64,000 nt of DNA from Shewanella halifaxensis HAW-EB4 (GTDB taxonomy: Bacteria > Pseudomonadota > Gammaproteobacteria > Enterobacterales > Shewanellaceae), in assembly GCF_000019185.1 (NCBI RefSeq), contig NC_010334.1:4092001-4156000 (forward strand), in the 5' to 3' direction. Position numbers and translations under genes: made by a program. Shown piece after piece: positions 9,060-18,174 of this stretch (positions are counted from its first letter, which is position 1; every line of letters starts with the position of its first letter). A model generated the notes under the pieces. That model did no database searches, was not told where the DNA came from, and saw only the letters and a program-made list of their open reading frames with translations.

Positions 9060-10546
9060 ATCTATCTTTGGAGCTGCTACTGCAGCTAACCATTATCTTG
9101 CCTCTGCTCGCTACACTAGCGATCTGGGCAACGGGAAAGCACCCCAATCTTCGTGAGGCTGTAACGATAAGCATCAGTCTTGTGGTACTTTTTTGTGTGA
9201 TAAACCTATATCAAGGGCTCAGTGCTGGCGCATCTATCGAGGTGTTTTGGTGGCAGCTGATGCCGGGGTTGGCAATGAGTTTTGTGGTTGAGCCTTTAGG
9301 CATGCTGTTCGCCCTAATTGCCAGCTTTCTCTGGCTCATTACCACTCTTTATGCCATCGGCTATATGCGAGGCCACGGTGAGGAAAACCAAACCCGCTTT
9401 TACCTCTGCTTTGCTCTCGCCATAAGTGCAGTCATGGGGCTAGCATTTTCGGCTAACCTGTTTACCCTATTTATCTTCTACGAAGTGTTGACCCTGTCTA
9501 CCTATCCTTTGGTGACCCACGCAGGAACGGAAAAGGCCAAGCAAGGAGGACGAGTATACTTAGGTATTTTACTCGGCACCTCCATCGCCTTCTTCCTGCT
9601 GGCGATTGTCTTAACCTGGTTTGTGGCCGGCACTTTGGACTTCACACCTGGCGGCGTGTTTCACACTGATGTAGATACCAGCTTGCTAGGCGCCATACTG
9701 GTACTGTTTGTGTTTGGTATTGGTAAGGCGGCAATCATGCCGTTCCATCGCTGGCTCCCCGCCGCGATGGTGGCACCAACACCAGTGAGCGCCCTGCTGC
9801 ATGCTGTAGCAGTAGTCAAGGCTGGGGTATTCACTGTTTTAAAGATCTGCGTGTTTATCTTTGGTATCGAGCTACTACCCACTCTGCCAACGACTGAATT
9901 TCTGCTCTATTTAGCGGCTGCATCGGTATTGCTCGCCTCGATAGTGGCGATGCGTCAGGATAACTTAAAAGCGCGACTCGCCTACTCGACGGTGAGTCAA
10001 CTGGGCTATATCACCATAGGCGCACTGCTGGCCAGCTCATCGGGGGTTATCGGTAGCTCAATGCACATTGCCACCCATGCTTTTGGCAAGATCACCCTGT
10101 TCTTCTGTGCTGGCGCCATTCTGGTGGCGAGCCATAAGTCAAAAGTGAGCGAAATGCGCGGCCTCGGCTTTGCTATGCCTATCACCATGGCGGCCTTTTT
10201 TATCGCTAGCCTGAGTATTATTGGCGTCCCTCCCGCTGGCGGTACGTGGAGTAAGTGGTACCTGTTAATGGGCACAATGGAAACCGAACATTGGGTCATT
10301 ATGATGGTGCTGATGATCAGCTCTCTGCTCAATATCGCTTACCTGCTACCTATCCCATATCACGCCTTTTTCTCTGGCAAGGATCAGCCAGTAGCAAAAG
10401 CTGGGATAAAGGAAGCGCCACTGGTGTCATTAATCGCGATCTCCATTACCACCTTAGGTTGCCTTATTTTATTCCTCTATCCGCACCCCCTCTATGAGTT
10501 GGCCAAAGCCATCTTAACTGTACCGGGAGTTAGCCATGGACAATAA
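9056..10546 (+). CDS. Mrp-type antiporter subunit D, second copy (NuoL/M/N-like)
   Basis: The 496-residue membrane protein is a second proton-translocating-type subunit. It shows FIFYEVLTLSTYPLVTHAGT (helix-5 glutamate) and FGIGKAAIMPFHRWLPAAMVAPTPVSALLHAV (the lysine helix and broken-helix region), followed by RLAYSTVSQLGYITIG. It is distinct from the upstream copy and closer in these motifs to NuoL/MrpA N-terminal domains, so it may stand in for the missing MrpA. Start and stop overlap both neighbours, so it belongs to the same transcript. Confidence 0.9.
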   Translation: MNLSLELLLQLTIILPLLATLAIWATGKHPNLREAVTISISLVVLFCVINLYQGLSAGASIEVFWWQLMPGLAMSFVVEPLGMLFALIASFLWLITTLYAIGYMRGHGEENQTRFYLCFALAISAVMGLAFSANLFTLFIFYEVLTLSTYPLVTHAGTEKAKQGGRVYLGILLGTSIAFFLLAIVLTWFVAGTLDFTPGGVFHTDVDTSLLGAILVLFVFGIGKAAIMPFHRWLPAAMVAPTPVSALLHAVAVVKAGVFTVLKICVFIFGIELLPTLPTTEFLLYLAAASVLLASIVAMRQDNLKARLAYSTVSQLGYITIGALLASSSGVIGSSMHIATHAFGKITLFFCAGAILVASHKSKVSEMRGLGFAMPITMAAFFIASLSIIGVPPAGGTWSKWYLLMGTMETEHWVIMMVLMISSLLNIAYLLPIPYHAFFSGKDQPVAKAGIKEAPLVSLIAISITTLGCLILFLYPHPLYELAKAILTVPGVSHGQ

Positions 10547-10970
10547 CAAGAAAAACAACAAGCAATACCTCTTTGATAATCCGAAGAACATAAAGCGCGT
10601 TTTATATCTTTTATATACCTGCTGCACGCTGCTAGTGGTGCTTGATTTTGTCATCCATCGTCATGTTTATCACAGCTGGGAGAACCTGCCGCTGTTCTAC
10701 CCCATCTATGGCTTTGTAGGCTGTGTCATCTTGGTGTTCGTAGCAAAGTGGATGCGAACCTTTCTGATGCGCCCAGAAGACTATTATGACAATTTTTACG
10801 ACGCTCATCATGATGTTCATAGTGACAACAATAGTGACATTCTTAGTGATGAGCATAGTGACGAACATTTCGAAAACTCTTTAGAAGATGCTGCAGTTGA
10901 AAACACTCACAAGGGTGAAATCCAGCAGGCAAAAAACAACAATATAGGTGGTCACCATGTGGATGCTTGA
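10536..10970 (+). CDS. Small two-helix membrane protein with acidic/His-rich tail, unknown antiporter accessory
   Basis: The 144-residue protein matches none of the standard Mrp subunits A-G. It has a basic, Asn/Lys-rich N-terminus, two hydrophobic segments (about residues 20-42 and 50-70), then a long polar tail rich in Asp, His, Asn and Ser. The tail holds near-repeats of the type HSDNNSDILSDEHSDEH. It starts inside the end of the second mrpD copy and overlaps the third, so it is translated as part of the operon. A cation-binding or regulatory tail is possible but only inferred. Confidence 0.75.
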   Translation: MDNNKKNNKQYLFDNPKNIKRVLYLLYTCCTLLVVLDFVIHRHVYHSWENLPLFYPIYGFVGCVILVFVAKWMRTFLMRPEDYYDNFYDAHHDVHSDNNSDILSDEHSDEHFENSLEDAAVENTHKGEIQQAKNNNIGGHHVDA

Positions 10971-12657
10971 GCTACCGCCCTTTACTCTATTCTTTATCGG
11001 CGGGCTTATTGCTGCAATGACTCGCGGCAAGCTACGCGGCGCAATAATGGTTGCCATTCCAGTTATTAGCGCCATTCACCTGTGGACAGTGCCTGAAGGC
11101 GTTCACCTACAGCTGGCGTTTTTAGATTATGAGTTGGTGCCATACCGCGCAGACAAACTCAGCCTGATGTTTGGCTATGTATTTCATATCGCAGCGTTCA
11201 TCGGCATCATCTACTCGCTTCATGTTAAAGACAGCATACAACAGGTAGCAACCATGCTCTATGCGGGTAGTGCGCTGGGCGCGGTATTTGCTGGCGATCT
11301 GCTGACGCTATTTATCTTCTGGGAACTGTTAGCCTTTACCTCGGTATTTCTGATCTGGGCGCGCAGAACCACTCGCGCTTATCATGCAGGTATGCGCTAC
11401 CTGATCATTCAGGTACTATCCGGTGTCATCTTGCTGGTAGGAGCACTCTTTTACGCCGCCGAGACGGGCTCTCTGGCCTTTAGCTACATCGGCCTAGAAG
11501 GTGTCGCGGGCTGGCTGATATTTATCGCCTTCGGCATTAAATGTGCTTTTCCCTTTGCCCATACTTGGCTCACCGATGCTTACCCCGAAGCCACACCTAC
11601 GGGGACAGTGATCCTCAGTGCATTTACCACTAAGGTCGCCGTTTATGCACTGGCGCGCGCTTACCCCGGCACCGAGCTGCTGATCTACATTGGTGCAGCC
11701 ATGACCTGCTTCCCAATCTTCTTTGCGGTGATTGAAAATGATCTGCGCAGAGTACTGGCCTACAGCCTAATAAATCAGGTGGGCTTTATGGTGGTCGGTA
11801 TCGGTATCGGTACTGCGCTGGCGATAAACGGCGCAATTGCCCACGCTTTTAACGATGTGATCTTTAAAGGCTTGCTGTTTATGAGCATGGGCGCGGTGCT
11901 ACATATGACGGGCAGGATCAACGGTTCAGATCTGGGCGGCTTGTATAAAACCATGCCCAAGACCACGCTACTGTGTATTATTGGCGCCGCCTCTATCTCA
12001 GCCTTCCCACTGTTTAGCGGCTTTGTCAGTAAATCTATGGTGATGGCTGCCGCGCTTGAAACCGGTCATGACTGGGTCTGGTTGATGTTACTGTTTGCCT
12101 CTGCGGGTGTGTTCCACCATGCAGGGATCAAGATCCCCTACTTTGCATTCTTCGCCCACGACTCGGGGCTGCGCGCCAGCGATCCACCACGCAATATGTT
12201 GTTCGCCATGTTTATCGCTGCCAGCTTGTGTATTGCCATCGGCATCTATCCTGCGGCGCTGTACTCGCTGCTGCCATATGACACGGGTTACAACCCTTAT
12301 GATGCGACCCACGTATTGGCACAGACTCAGTTACTGCTGTTCTCAGCCCTAGCATTTGTTTGGTTAAACCTCAAAGGCATGTATCCGCCAGAGCTGCGCT
12401 CGACCAACTTGGATGTAGACTGGATCTACAGGCGCGCCATTCCCTCTGTGCTACAAAAGTTGTTCACGGCAATATGGAAGGCAGATGGGGCGCTACGCCA
12501 AACAGTACGAGGAAAACTAAGCCAATACCAGTCCATTATTGCCAACAAGCATAAGGGATTAGGAGGCTTACTCTCAGGTTCTTACCCTTCTGGCAATATG
12601 GTGCTATGGGTCGCCGTGATCCTAGCGTCTTACCTGTTTATTGGATTTATTGGTTAG
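10957..12657 (+). CDS. Mrp-type antiporter subunit D, third copy (NuoL/M/N-like)
   Basis: The 566-residue protein is the third proton-channel subunit. The core has LFIFWELLAFTSVFLIWAR (helix-5 glutamate), FGIKCAFPFAHTWLTDAYPEATPTGTVILSAF (lysine helix region) and RVLAYSLINQVGFMVVG. It has a longer C-terminus than the other two copies, ending in a final hydrophobic helix. The start chosen is ATG 10957, which has an AGGTGG site 5 nt upstream; a GTG 9 nt earlier overlaps that site. It is the last gene of the operon and is followed by a strong terminator. Confidence 0.9.
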   Translation: MWMLELPPFTLFFIGGLIAAMTRGKLRGAIMVAIPVISAIHLWTVPEGVHLQLAFLDYELVPYRADKLSLMFGYVFHIAAFIGIIYSLHVKDSIQQVATMLYAGSALGAVFAGDLLTLFIFWELLAFTSVFLIWARRTTRAYHAGMRYLIIQVLSGVILLVGALFYAAETGSLAFSYIGLEGVAGWLIFIAFGIKCAFPFAHTWLTDAYPEATPTGTVILSAFTTKVAVYALARAYPGTELLIYIGAAMTCFPIFFAVIENDLRRVLAYSLINQVGFMVVGIGIGTALAINGAIAHAFNDVIFKGLLFMSMGAVLHMTGRINGSDLGGLYKTMPKTTLLCIIGAASISAFPLFSGFVSKSMVMAAALETGHDWVWLMLLFASAGVFHHAGIKIPYFAFFAHDSGLRASDPPRNMLFAMFIAASLCIAIGIYPAALYSLLPYDTGYNPYDATHVLAQTQLLLFSALAFVWLNLKGMYPPELRSTNLDVDWIYRRAIPSVLQKLFTAIWKADGALRQTVRGKLSQYQSIIANKHKGLGGLLSGSYPSGNMVLWVAVILASYLFIGFIG

Positions 12658-12710
12658 GCTATCAGCTTAACTAATCGGTTAGCTATTTTTTAGCTAAAAG
12701 CAGTGAATTC

Positions 12711-12746
12711 AAGCGGCTTGCATAGTGATATGCAAGCCGCTTTTTT
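12711..12746 (+). terminator. Rho-independent terminator of the Mrp operon
   Basis: A perfect 13-bp stem (12711-12723 with 12730-12742) with a 6-nt loop is followed by a run of six T. A near-identical copy lies at 14265-14299. Confidence 0.92.
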
Positions 12747-12802
12747 AGGTGACTCAGGCTCAGATCCCGCTTATCAAGTAAGGAGCTTAATCGCTGCCAT
12801 TG

Positions 12803-12916
12803 ATGGTTAATGACTTAAGACTGCAGCAGGTGATGCCAAAGAAACTAATGGATGTGATGCAGACTGGTGGAGGCGCTGATGAAGCGGTTAATAAAAGTAC
12901 CAGCGAAAAAGCCTAA
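12803..12916 (+). CDS. Short ORF of unknown function, possible gene remnant
   Basis: A 37-codon frame from ATG 12803 encodes a hydrophilic peptide containing MPKKLMDVMQTGGGADEA. The AAGGAG at 12780-12785 is 17 nt upstream, too far for a good start. The frame is the same as that of the next gene and is separated from it by a single TAA. It could be the tail of a lost toxin-like protein or the front of a broken longer gene. I do not recognise the sequence. Confidence 0.25.
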   Translation: MVNDLRLQQVMPKKLMDVMQTGGGADEAVNKSTSEKA

Positions 12917-13000
12917 CTTGAAGGAAAGTCTTGTAATAACAAGGCTCAAGGGGTTAAATTCAGCAAAACAGGCTTAGAAGATAATTATCGCTTGTTTACA

Positions 13001-13561
13001 ATGATGAATTTGATAGCTCTGGATAAACCTACGATGCCAATTAAAGATGAGTATTATGTTTTTTCAAATGACTACTCCAAAGTCAATTTTGTGGTCAATA
13101 TGAACGATAGTCGCAGATTGGGGATCTTGAGAGACCAAGCGATATCAACAAATATCCCAGCCAGTTTTGAATGTAAAAGTCTAAGAACCTTTAAACCAAT
13201 AGCCGCATCATTTGATATTTCGGCTAGCACTAAGCTGCTCTTCGATATGGACTATGCAAAGCCTTTAGTTGAGCTGAATTTATATAACAACTCAATTGTT
13301 CCCGCTAAGATTATTGATAAAGATTATCTTTATCTGCACTGCTACAACATCATTAATATTCTGAATGATGAAGTAGGTTTTGACTTCGAAGCGCTCAACT
13401 CTATTGCTTTAGAAAATAGGCTGGTGTTTAGGCCCTCATTTGAGTCAATCATCATTTTTTTCCATAAGTCTGTTGTCGACGCGATTGAATCGATTAAGAA
13501 GCCCTCATACGCAAAACCTGTCAAAGTGGCTGATTGGACAATGGAATTGGAGATGTCATGA
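13001..13561 (+). CDS. Hypothetical protein, possibly DUF1629/Imm11-like
   Basis: The product is about 187 residues, soluble, with no signal peptide. The middle (LYLHCYNIINILNDEVGFDFEA) loosely resembles the 'y-l-Nil-viD-lD' pattern of DUF1629 proteins, a group that includes polymorphic-toxin immunity proteins. This is a weak resemblance and not a firm assignment. Two adjacent ATGs (13001, 13004) and an upstream TTG (12992) are all possible starts, and none has a good ribosome binding site. The reading frame continues open upstream to the TAA at 12914, so the gene may be a 5'-truncated remnant. It lies between two copies of the same terminator. Confidence 0.55.
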   Translation: MMNLIALDKPTMPIKDEYYVFSNDYSKVNFVVNMNDSRRLGILRDQAISTNIPASFECKSLRTFKPIAASFDISASTKLLFDMDYAKPLVELNLYNNSIVPAKIIDKDYLYLHCYNIINILNDEVGFDFEALNSIALENRLVFRPSFESIIIFFHKSVVDAIESIKKPSYAKPVKVADWTMELEMS

Positions 13562-13752
13562 GGTTAAAGGCTGACCTAACAAACAGCAGGAAGCTAAATA
13601 AAATCATAGTAAAAACATCAACCAAAAATAAGTAAAAAACATAGCTGAAACCATACCTGAAAACATCGCTCAAAAGTAAATCATTAAGTTTCCGTACAGC
13701 ATCCTGTTGCTATCTTAATCATCACGTTAGGATGATTAAGCAGAGGCGACAG

Positions 13753-14091
13753 ATGAAGCAATTAACTAAAATGTTTGCACCAGCAGTGAGTATGCTAGCA
13801 ACAGCAACGAAAACAGTCACCAGCATCGCTCTGATCTTGTTTATCTCAATTAGCAGCGTTCACGCCTCTTCAAATACAGCGGTAACAGCAAACTTAGTAA
13901 AATCTCAAACTGATGAGAACCTACTCATTTGCCAATATCAGACAGTCTCAGCGAGCCATTTTCAGGTGTTTGATAAAGTTTTAGATAATGAGCCAGCCTG
14001 CCCTACTAATATTCAGGTCGCCCCCCAGCCTATGCTTACCGATACCGAAGAAGCCCAGCTCAAACAGATGCTTTCTCGCCATAGCTATTAA
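13753..14091 (+). CDS. Small secreted protein of unknown function
   Basis: Using ATG 13753, which has a GAGG site 6 nt upstream, the protein has 112 residues. The N-terminus is a long signal peptide ending about ISISSVHASS. The mature part is short and polar, with two cysteines (ICQYQ and PACPTN) that could form a disulfide, and a C-terminus reading EEAQLKQMLSRHSY. An upstream ATG at 13732 would add seven basic residues but lacks a spaced ribosome site. No family was recognised. The mature protein is expected in the periplasm. Confidence 0.6.
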   Translation: MKQLTKMFAPAVSMLATATKTVTSIALILFISISSVHASSNTAVTANLVKSQTDENLLICQYQTVSASHFQVFDKVLDNEPACPTNIQVAPQPMLTDTEEAQLKQMLSRHSY

Positions 14092-14264
14092 AGGCTATTA
14101 AGAGTTATGAAGAGTCATTTGAAAAGACAGCAAAAGACAGGACTGTCATTTCTTTTGAAACTTATATTGAAATTCCTTATTCAAAGTAGAAGTACACTTT
14201 TACTTTGAACTAGGGAGGTCGACAAACATGCTTTTGATGTTGGGTGTCGAAGATGAGTTTTTCG

Positions 14265-14299
14265 AGCGGCTTACATAGTGATATGCAAGCCGCTTTTTT
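14265..14299 (+). terminator. Terminator hairpin, near-copy of the Mrp terminator
   Basis: The hairpin (arms about 14265-14276 and 14283-14294) has one G-to-A change in the left arm relative to the copy at 12711, with the same 6-nt loop AGTGAT and the same T-run. Confidence 0.85.
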
Positions 14300-14538
14300 A
14301 TATCCACTACAAATTCATACCATCTAGCCCAAAACAACTCTCCGCTCCAGAAAAAGTGTGAGCCATCAGTCATTTACAATTTATAAGTAGACGATGACTA
14401 TTGCATTTTAATTCCACGCACCTCACCTTGATGACTAGCTAATTTTTAATCACCACGGCTCATATGAGCAATAGCTAAAGTGACCATCAGTTATTTAAAA
14501 ACAACATAACTCATATAATAATACAGGGCTTAATTACT

Positions 14539-15993
14539 ATGGATGATGAAGTAAAAATTGGTTTAAGAGACCGCATTCTAATGAACGTGCCCCTTAAACA
14601 GAAAATGTTACTGCCTTTTTATGGCGCTCTTATCGCGTTAAGCACGCTTCTCTACTCCGTGTGGAGCACTGGCCAACAGCATCAGCAACTTAGCCTTGAG
14701 ACTAACTTAACGCAGGCAGTACAACTGTTACAGGTTTTAGACAGTAAAACAGATCTTGAGTTAGTCGATCTGCAAGGTGTACTCGACTCACAATCCTCAG
14801 ATGTGAGTCACTATCAGGTCAACCAAGGCCAAAGCTCGACAAATGATACTAGTGTCAGCCAATATATTCCGGCTCTAGATATAACAGTGATCGCAAGGCC
14901 TACTGAATCGGGTAGTCTAATATTTCGAAGCTTGCTAAAAAATTTAGCCATCATTTCGTTAATCTCTACCATCATTATTTTTTTCCTAGCCAGTAGTGTG
15001 AGTGCTAATCTGCTACCGCTTATCGACTATATTATTGATGTAATGAAGGTTATTGCCTCTGGTCGACTCAATAGAAAAGTAGGCTTCTCTGGTGAAGATG
15101 AGTTCGGTCAACTCGGTGGCGCCATCGATGACACTATCGGTAATATCCATAACTTAATTGAAGTTATCTCTAAATCAGTTGTCGCGCTCAACCAGTCGAC
15201 CCAGAGCATTGAGGAGCAGTCAGAGACAGCATTAAGCTCAGTTGAAGAACAACATAAACAGATAGATACCGTTGCAGCAGCCATCGAGCAGTTAACCAGC
15301 ACGATTCAAGAGCTAGTCCATAACTCTAGTAATGCCGACGAGTTAACGTCTGAGTCTCAGGTTCATGCCGAGCAAGCAAAAATTAAGATAGACCGCACCA
15401 TAAACTCAATTCATGCTCTGTCTGAAAGTGTCCATAGTGCCTCTGGTGCAGTTAAGAACTTAGCCACAAACTCAGAAAAAATTGGCTCTGTGGTATCTGT
15501 TATTCAGGGGATCTCTGAGCAAACTAACCTACTGGCACTTAATGCCGCCATTGAAGCAGCACGGGCTGGTGAACAGGGTCGAGGCTTTGCCGTTGTTGCC
15601 GATGAGGTGAGACAACTTGCACAGCGAACACAAGATGCCACCGTAGAAATTCAAGGAATGATTGAGGAACTTCAATCAGGCTCAGGCAAACTCTCGAAAT
15701 ATATGGATACCAGTGTGGAGTATGCAGAGGAAGGCGTACAACAGGTTAATGGCTTTGCCAGCTCGATAGAGGAGATAGCGGGTAATGCCACAGAGTTAAC
15801 CCAGCAAATTCAGTTGATATCAAACGCCCTAAAAGAACAAAGCGAAGCCACGAGTGCCATCAATGATAGCGTGTGCTCAATCCGCGATATTTCAACCGAC
15901 AGTATCAAGATGATCCAAGTCACTCTAACGGGTAACGAACAACTGGCCACCACAGCCACCCAACTTACCAGTGCATTAGAGCGGTATAACTAG
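14539..15993 (+). CDS. Methyl-accepting chemotaxis protein
   Basis: This is a 484-residue inner-membrane chemoreceptor. The first helix is about residues 23-42 and the second about 134-157. Between them lies a short periplasmic sensor region of about 90 residues that matches no sensor domain I recognise. A HAMP linker (about 155-205) follows, then the cytoplasmic signalling domain. The conserved hairpin tip ([19 protein letters not shown], then [13 protein letters not shown]) binds CheA/CheW. It lacks a C-terminal CheR-docking pentapeptide. It is monocistronic, and the ligand is unknown. Confidence 0.92.
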   Translation: MDDEVKIGLRDRILMNVPLKQKMLLPFYGALIALSTLLYSVWSTGQQHQQLSLETNLTQAVQLLQVLDSKTDLELVDLQGVLDSQSSDVSHYQVNQGQSSTNDTSVSQYIPALDITVIARPTESGSLIFRSLLKNLAIISLISTIIIFFLASSVSANLLPLIDYIIDVMKVIASGRLNRKVGFSGEDEFGQLGGAIDDTIGNIHNLIEVISKSVVALNQSTQSIEEQSETALSSVEEQHKQIDTVAAAIEQLTSTIQELVHNSSNADELTSESQVHAEQAKIKIDRTINSIHALSESVHSASGAVKNLATNSEKIGSVVSVIQGISEQTNLLALNAAIEAARAGEQGRGFAVVADEVRQLAQRTQDATVEIQGMIEELQSGSGKLSKYMDTSVEYAEEGVQQVNGFASSIEEIAGNATELTQQIQLISNALKEQSEATSAINDSVCSIRDISTDSIKMIQVTLTGNEQLATTATQLTSALERYN

Positions 15994-16000
15994 GGTAATA

Positions 16001-16030
16001 CGGGTCAGAATCTGACCCGATTTATCCTTT
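16001..16030 (+). terminator. Short GC-rich hairpin after the chemoreceptor
   Basis: A palindrome (CGGGTCA ... TGACCCG, 16001-16019) lies 7 nt after the stop and is followed by an AT-rich but interrupted T stretch. It is probably the terminator of the chemoreceptor gene. Confidence 0.6.
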
Positions 16031-16304
16031 AATAATTAACGAATGAAGTTGGTTCAGTTTGTCCAATATGGGCTCTTTTGAGATATCCATAACCAGAAAA
16101 CAGGTGAGAGTTCTCATAATCTTAATTTTCCCGATACTTTTGAAAAATGTCTTTTCGTACGGAAAACAACCTACGATAACATCAATATGATTGCGACTTT
16201 TGGCTTACTTTTTTTACATTCTATGCCAAGAAAAAATCAGCAGTCAGCATATACAACAAAAATAAACTTTTAAAATAAAAATAATTATATACAAGGAGTT
16301 ACAC

Positions 16305-18023
16305 TTGAAGAGTCAATTTATTAAATGTTTGATTACCACAGCCGTTCTTACTGCATTAACGGCATGTGGGAGTGATAATGATGGACCGCTACAGGAGATC
16401 TGTGAAGAGCATAATTGTACAAAGTTTACAGTGCTTCATACTAATGATAACCATGGTCGCTTCTGGGAAAATAAACATGGCGAGTATGGCATGGCAGCTC
16501 GTAAGGCCTTAGTGGATCAGATCCGCGCAGAGGTTACTGAAAATGGCGGACAAACTCTGCTTTTTTCTGGCGGAGATATCAATACAGGTGTACCTGAATC
16601 GGATATGCAAGATGCTGAGCCGGACTTTTTCGGCATGAACTTAATCGGTTATGATGCGATGGCAGTCGGTAACCATGAGTTTGATAACGCGCTTGAGGTC
16701 ATGGATAAGCAGCGCCGCTCATCAGATTTCCCTTGGCTTGCAGCAAACATCTATAAGACAGAGCTTGATGAAAACAACGCAGAACAGCTTGTTCGTTATT
16801 TCGATGCCTATAAAATTTTCGATGTTAATGGTCTTAAAATTGCGGTTATCGGTCTAATCACTAAAGATACCGAAACCATTGGTAACCCTGATTACATTGA
16901 AGGCTTTGTGTTTACCGATCCCAAAGATGAGATCAAAAAAGTTATCGCCGAGATCAAAGAAGCCAATGCTGCCGATATCATCTTTGCGGCCACCCATATG
17001 GGCCACTACGCCGATGGACAAAGTGGTGATAGCGCTCCAGGCGATGTCGCTATGGCTCGCGCATTAGAGAAAGGTCAGCTTCAGGCGGTATTTGGTGGTC
17101 ACACATCAAATCCAGTATGTATGGAAGCGGGTACCAACAACTATGCTGACTTCCAACCGGGAGATGCTTGCCTACCTGATCAGCAAAATGGCACTTACAT
17201 CATGAATGCTGAAAAGTGGGGTAAGTATGTTGCTCGCGCCGACTTTGAAGTGGTTAGCGGTGAAGTACGTCTAGTCAGTTACAACCTGATCCCTGTAAAC
17301 CTTAAGGTTAAAGATGAGAATGGTAACCGCGTACTCGTTGGCAAAGAGATCAAGCCCGATCTTTATGTAAAAGCCCTATTACACCCATATCAAGCTAAGG
17401 GCGATGAGCTATTAGGAGAGAAGGTCGCGACCACAGAAGCCGAGCTATCAAGTAAAGGCAGTAATGAGATGCAAAACCAATTAGGTCATCTTATTGGTGA
17501 GTCACATCGTCTAAGTGTGGGCAGTGGTGCTGACTTTGCGGTTATGAATGCTGGTGGCATCCGCGCTCCTTTTGAAGCGGGTGATATCACTTACCGTGAC
17601 GTTCTTACCGTCCAGCCATTTTCTAACAGCATCACTATAAATACCATGACAGGTAAGGAGGTCAATGACTACCTCAACGTTATCGCATCAATCCAAGAAG
17701 GTGATGGCGGTTATGCTCAGCTAAGAGGCGTAGAGATGGTCGTTGATTGTGAAGCCAAAACGGTTGATATTTCTAAGCTAGGTGGTAAAACATTCAGCCC
17801 AACAGATACCTATAGCTTCACAGTACCTAGCTACAGTGCTTCTGGTGGTGACGGTTACCCAAAACTGACTAATGCTATCGATACTGGCATTGATGACGCG
17901 TTAGCGCTTAAAGCTCACCTTGAAGCGATTAAGCATGTTGCTGCAAGTGACTATCAGCCCGTTGCAGGTGATATTCAGTACACCAACTCAGAAAGCGTAT
18001 CAGCTTGTAAAACGACTAAGTAA
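16305..18023 (+). CDS. Lipoprotein 5'-nucleotidase / metallophosphatase (UshA family)
   Basis: The 572-residue two-domain enzyme would dephosphorylate extracellular nucleotides. The N-terminal metallophosphatase domain carries the metal motifs LHTNDNHGRF (about 46-55), GGDINTG, GNHEFDN (about 122-128), ATHMGHY and GGHTS. The C-terminal substrate domain has NAGGIRAPF and YTVPSYSASGGDG-like stacking residues near the end. The signal peptide ends in the lipobox LTAC, so the protein is probably anchored by Cys21 to the outer membrane, unlike soluble UshA. Translation starts at TTG 16305, with AAGGAG 6 nt before it. It is monocistronic, with a strong terminator. Confidence 0.9.
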   Translation: MKSQFIKCLITTAVLTALTACGSDNDGPLQEICEEHNCTKFTVLHTNDNHGRFWENKHGEYGMAARKALVDQIRAEVTENGGQTLLFSGGDINTGVPESDMQDAEPDFFGMNLIGYDAMAVGNHEFDNALEVMDKQRRSSDFPWLAANIYKTELDENNAEQLVRYFDAYKIFDVNGLKIAVIGLITKDTETIGNPDYIEGFVFTDPKDEIKKVIAEIKEANAADIIFAATHMGHYADGQSGDSAPGDVAMARALEKGQLQAVFGGHTSNPVCMEAGTNNYADFQPGDACLPDQQNGTYIMNAEKWGKYVARADFEVVSGEVRLVSYNLIPVNLKVKDENGNRVLVGKEIKPDLYVKALLHPYQAKGDELLGEKVATTEAELSSKGSNEMQNQLGHLIGESHRLSVGSGADFAVMNAGGIRAPFEAGDITYRDVLTVQPFSNSITINTMTGKEVNDYLNVIASIQEGDGGYAQLRGVEMVVDCEAKTVDISKLGGKTFSPTDTYSFTVPSYSASGGDGYPKLTNAIDTGIDDALALKAHLEAIKHVAASDYQPVAGDIQYTNSESVSACKTTK

Positions 18024-18049
18024 TAGAAACTGAACGAGTTCGAACCTAA

Positions 18050-18087
18050 AGCCATCACTTATCCCTATTGGAAGTGATGGCTTTTTT
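18050..18087 (+). terminator. Rho-independent terminator
   Basis: An 11-bp stem (18050-18060 with 18072-18082) is followed by six T, 27 nt after the nucleotidase stop. Confidence 0.9.
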
Positions 18088-18174
18088 ATGACTTAAATTA
18101 TTTCAAGCAAGAGCTCGCGCTGGTGCACTTCTACTTGGAACAAGGGATGTCTATGTTGGCTTGTCTAGTTCTTA

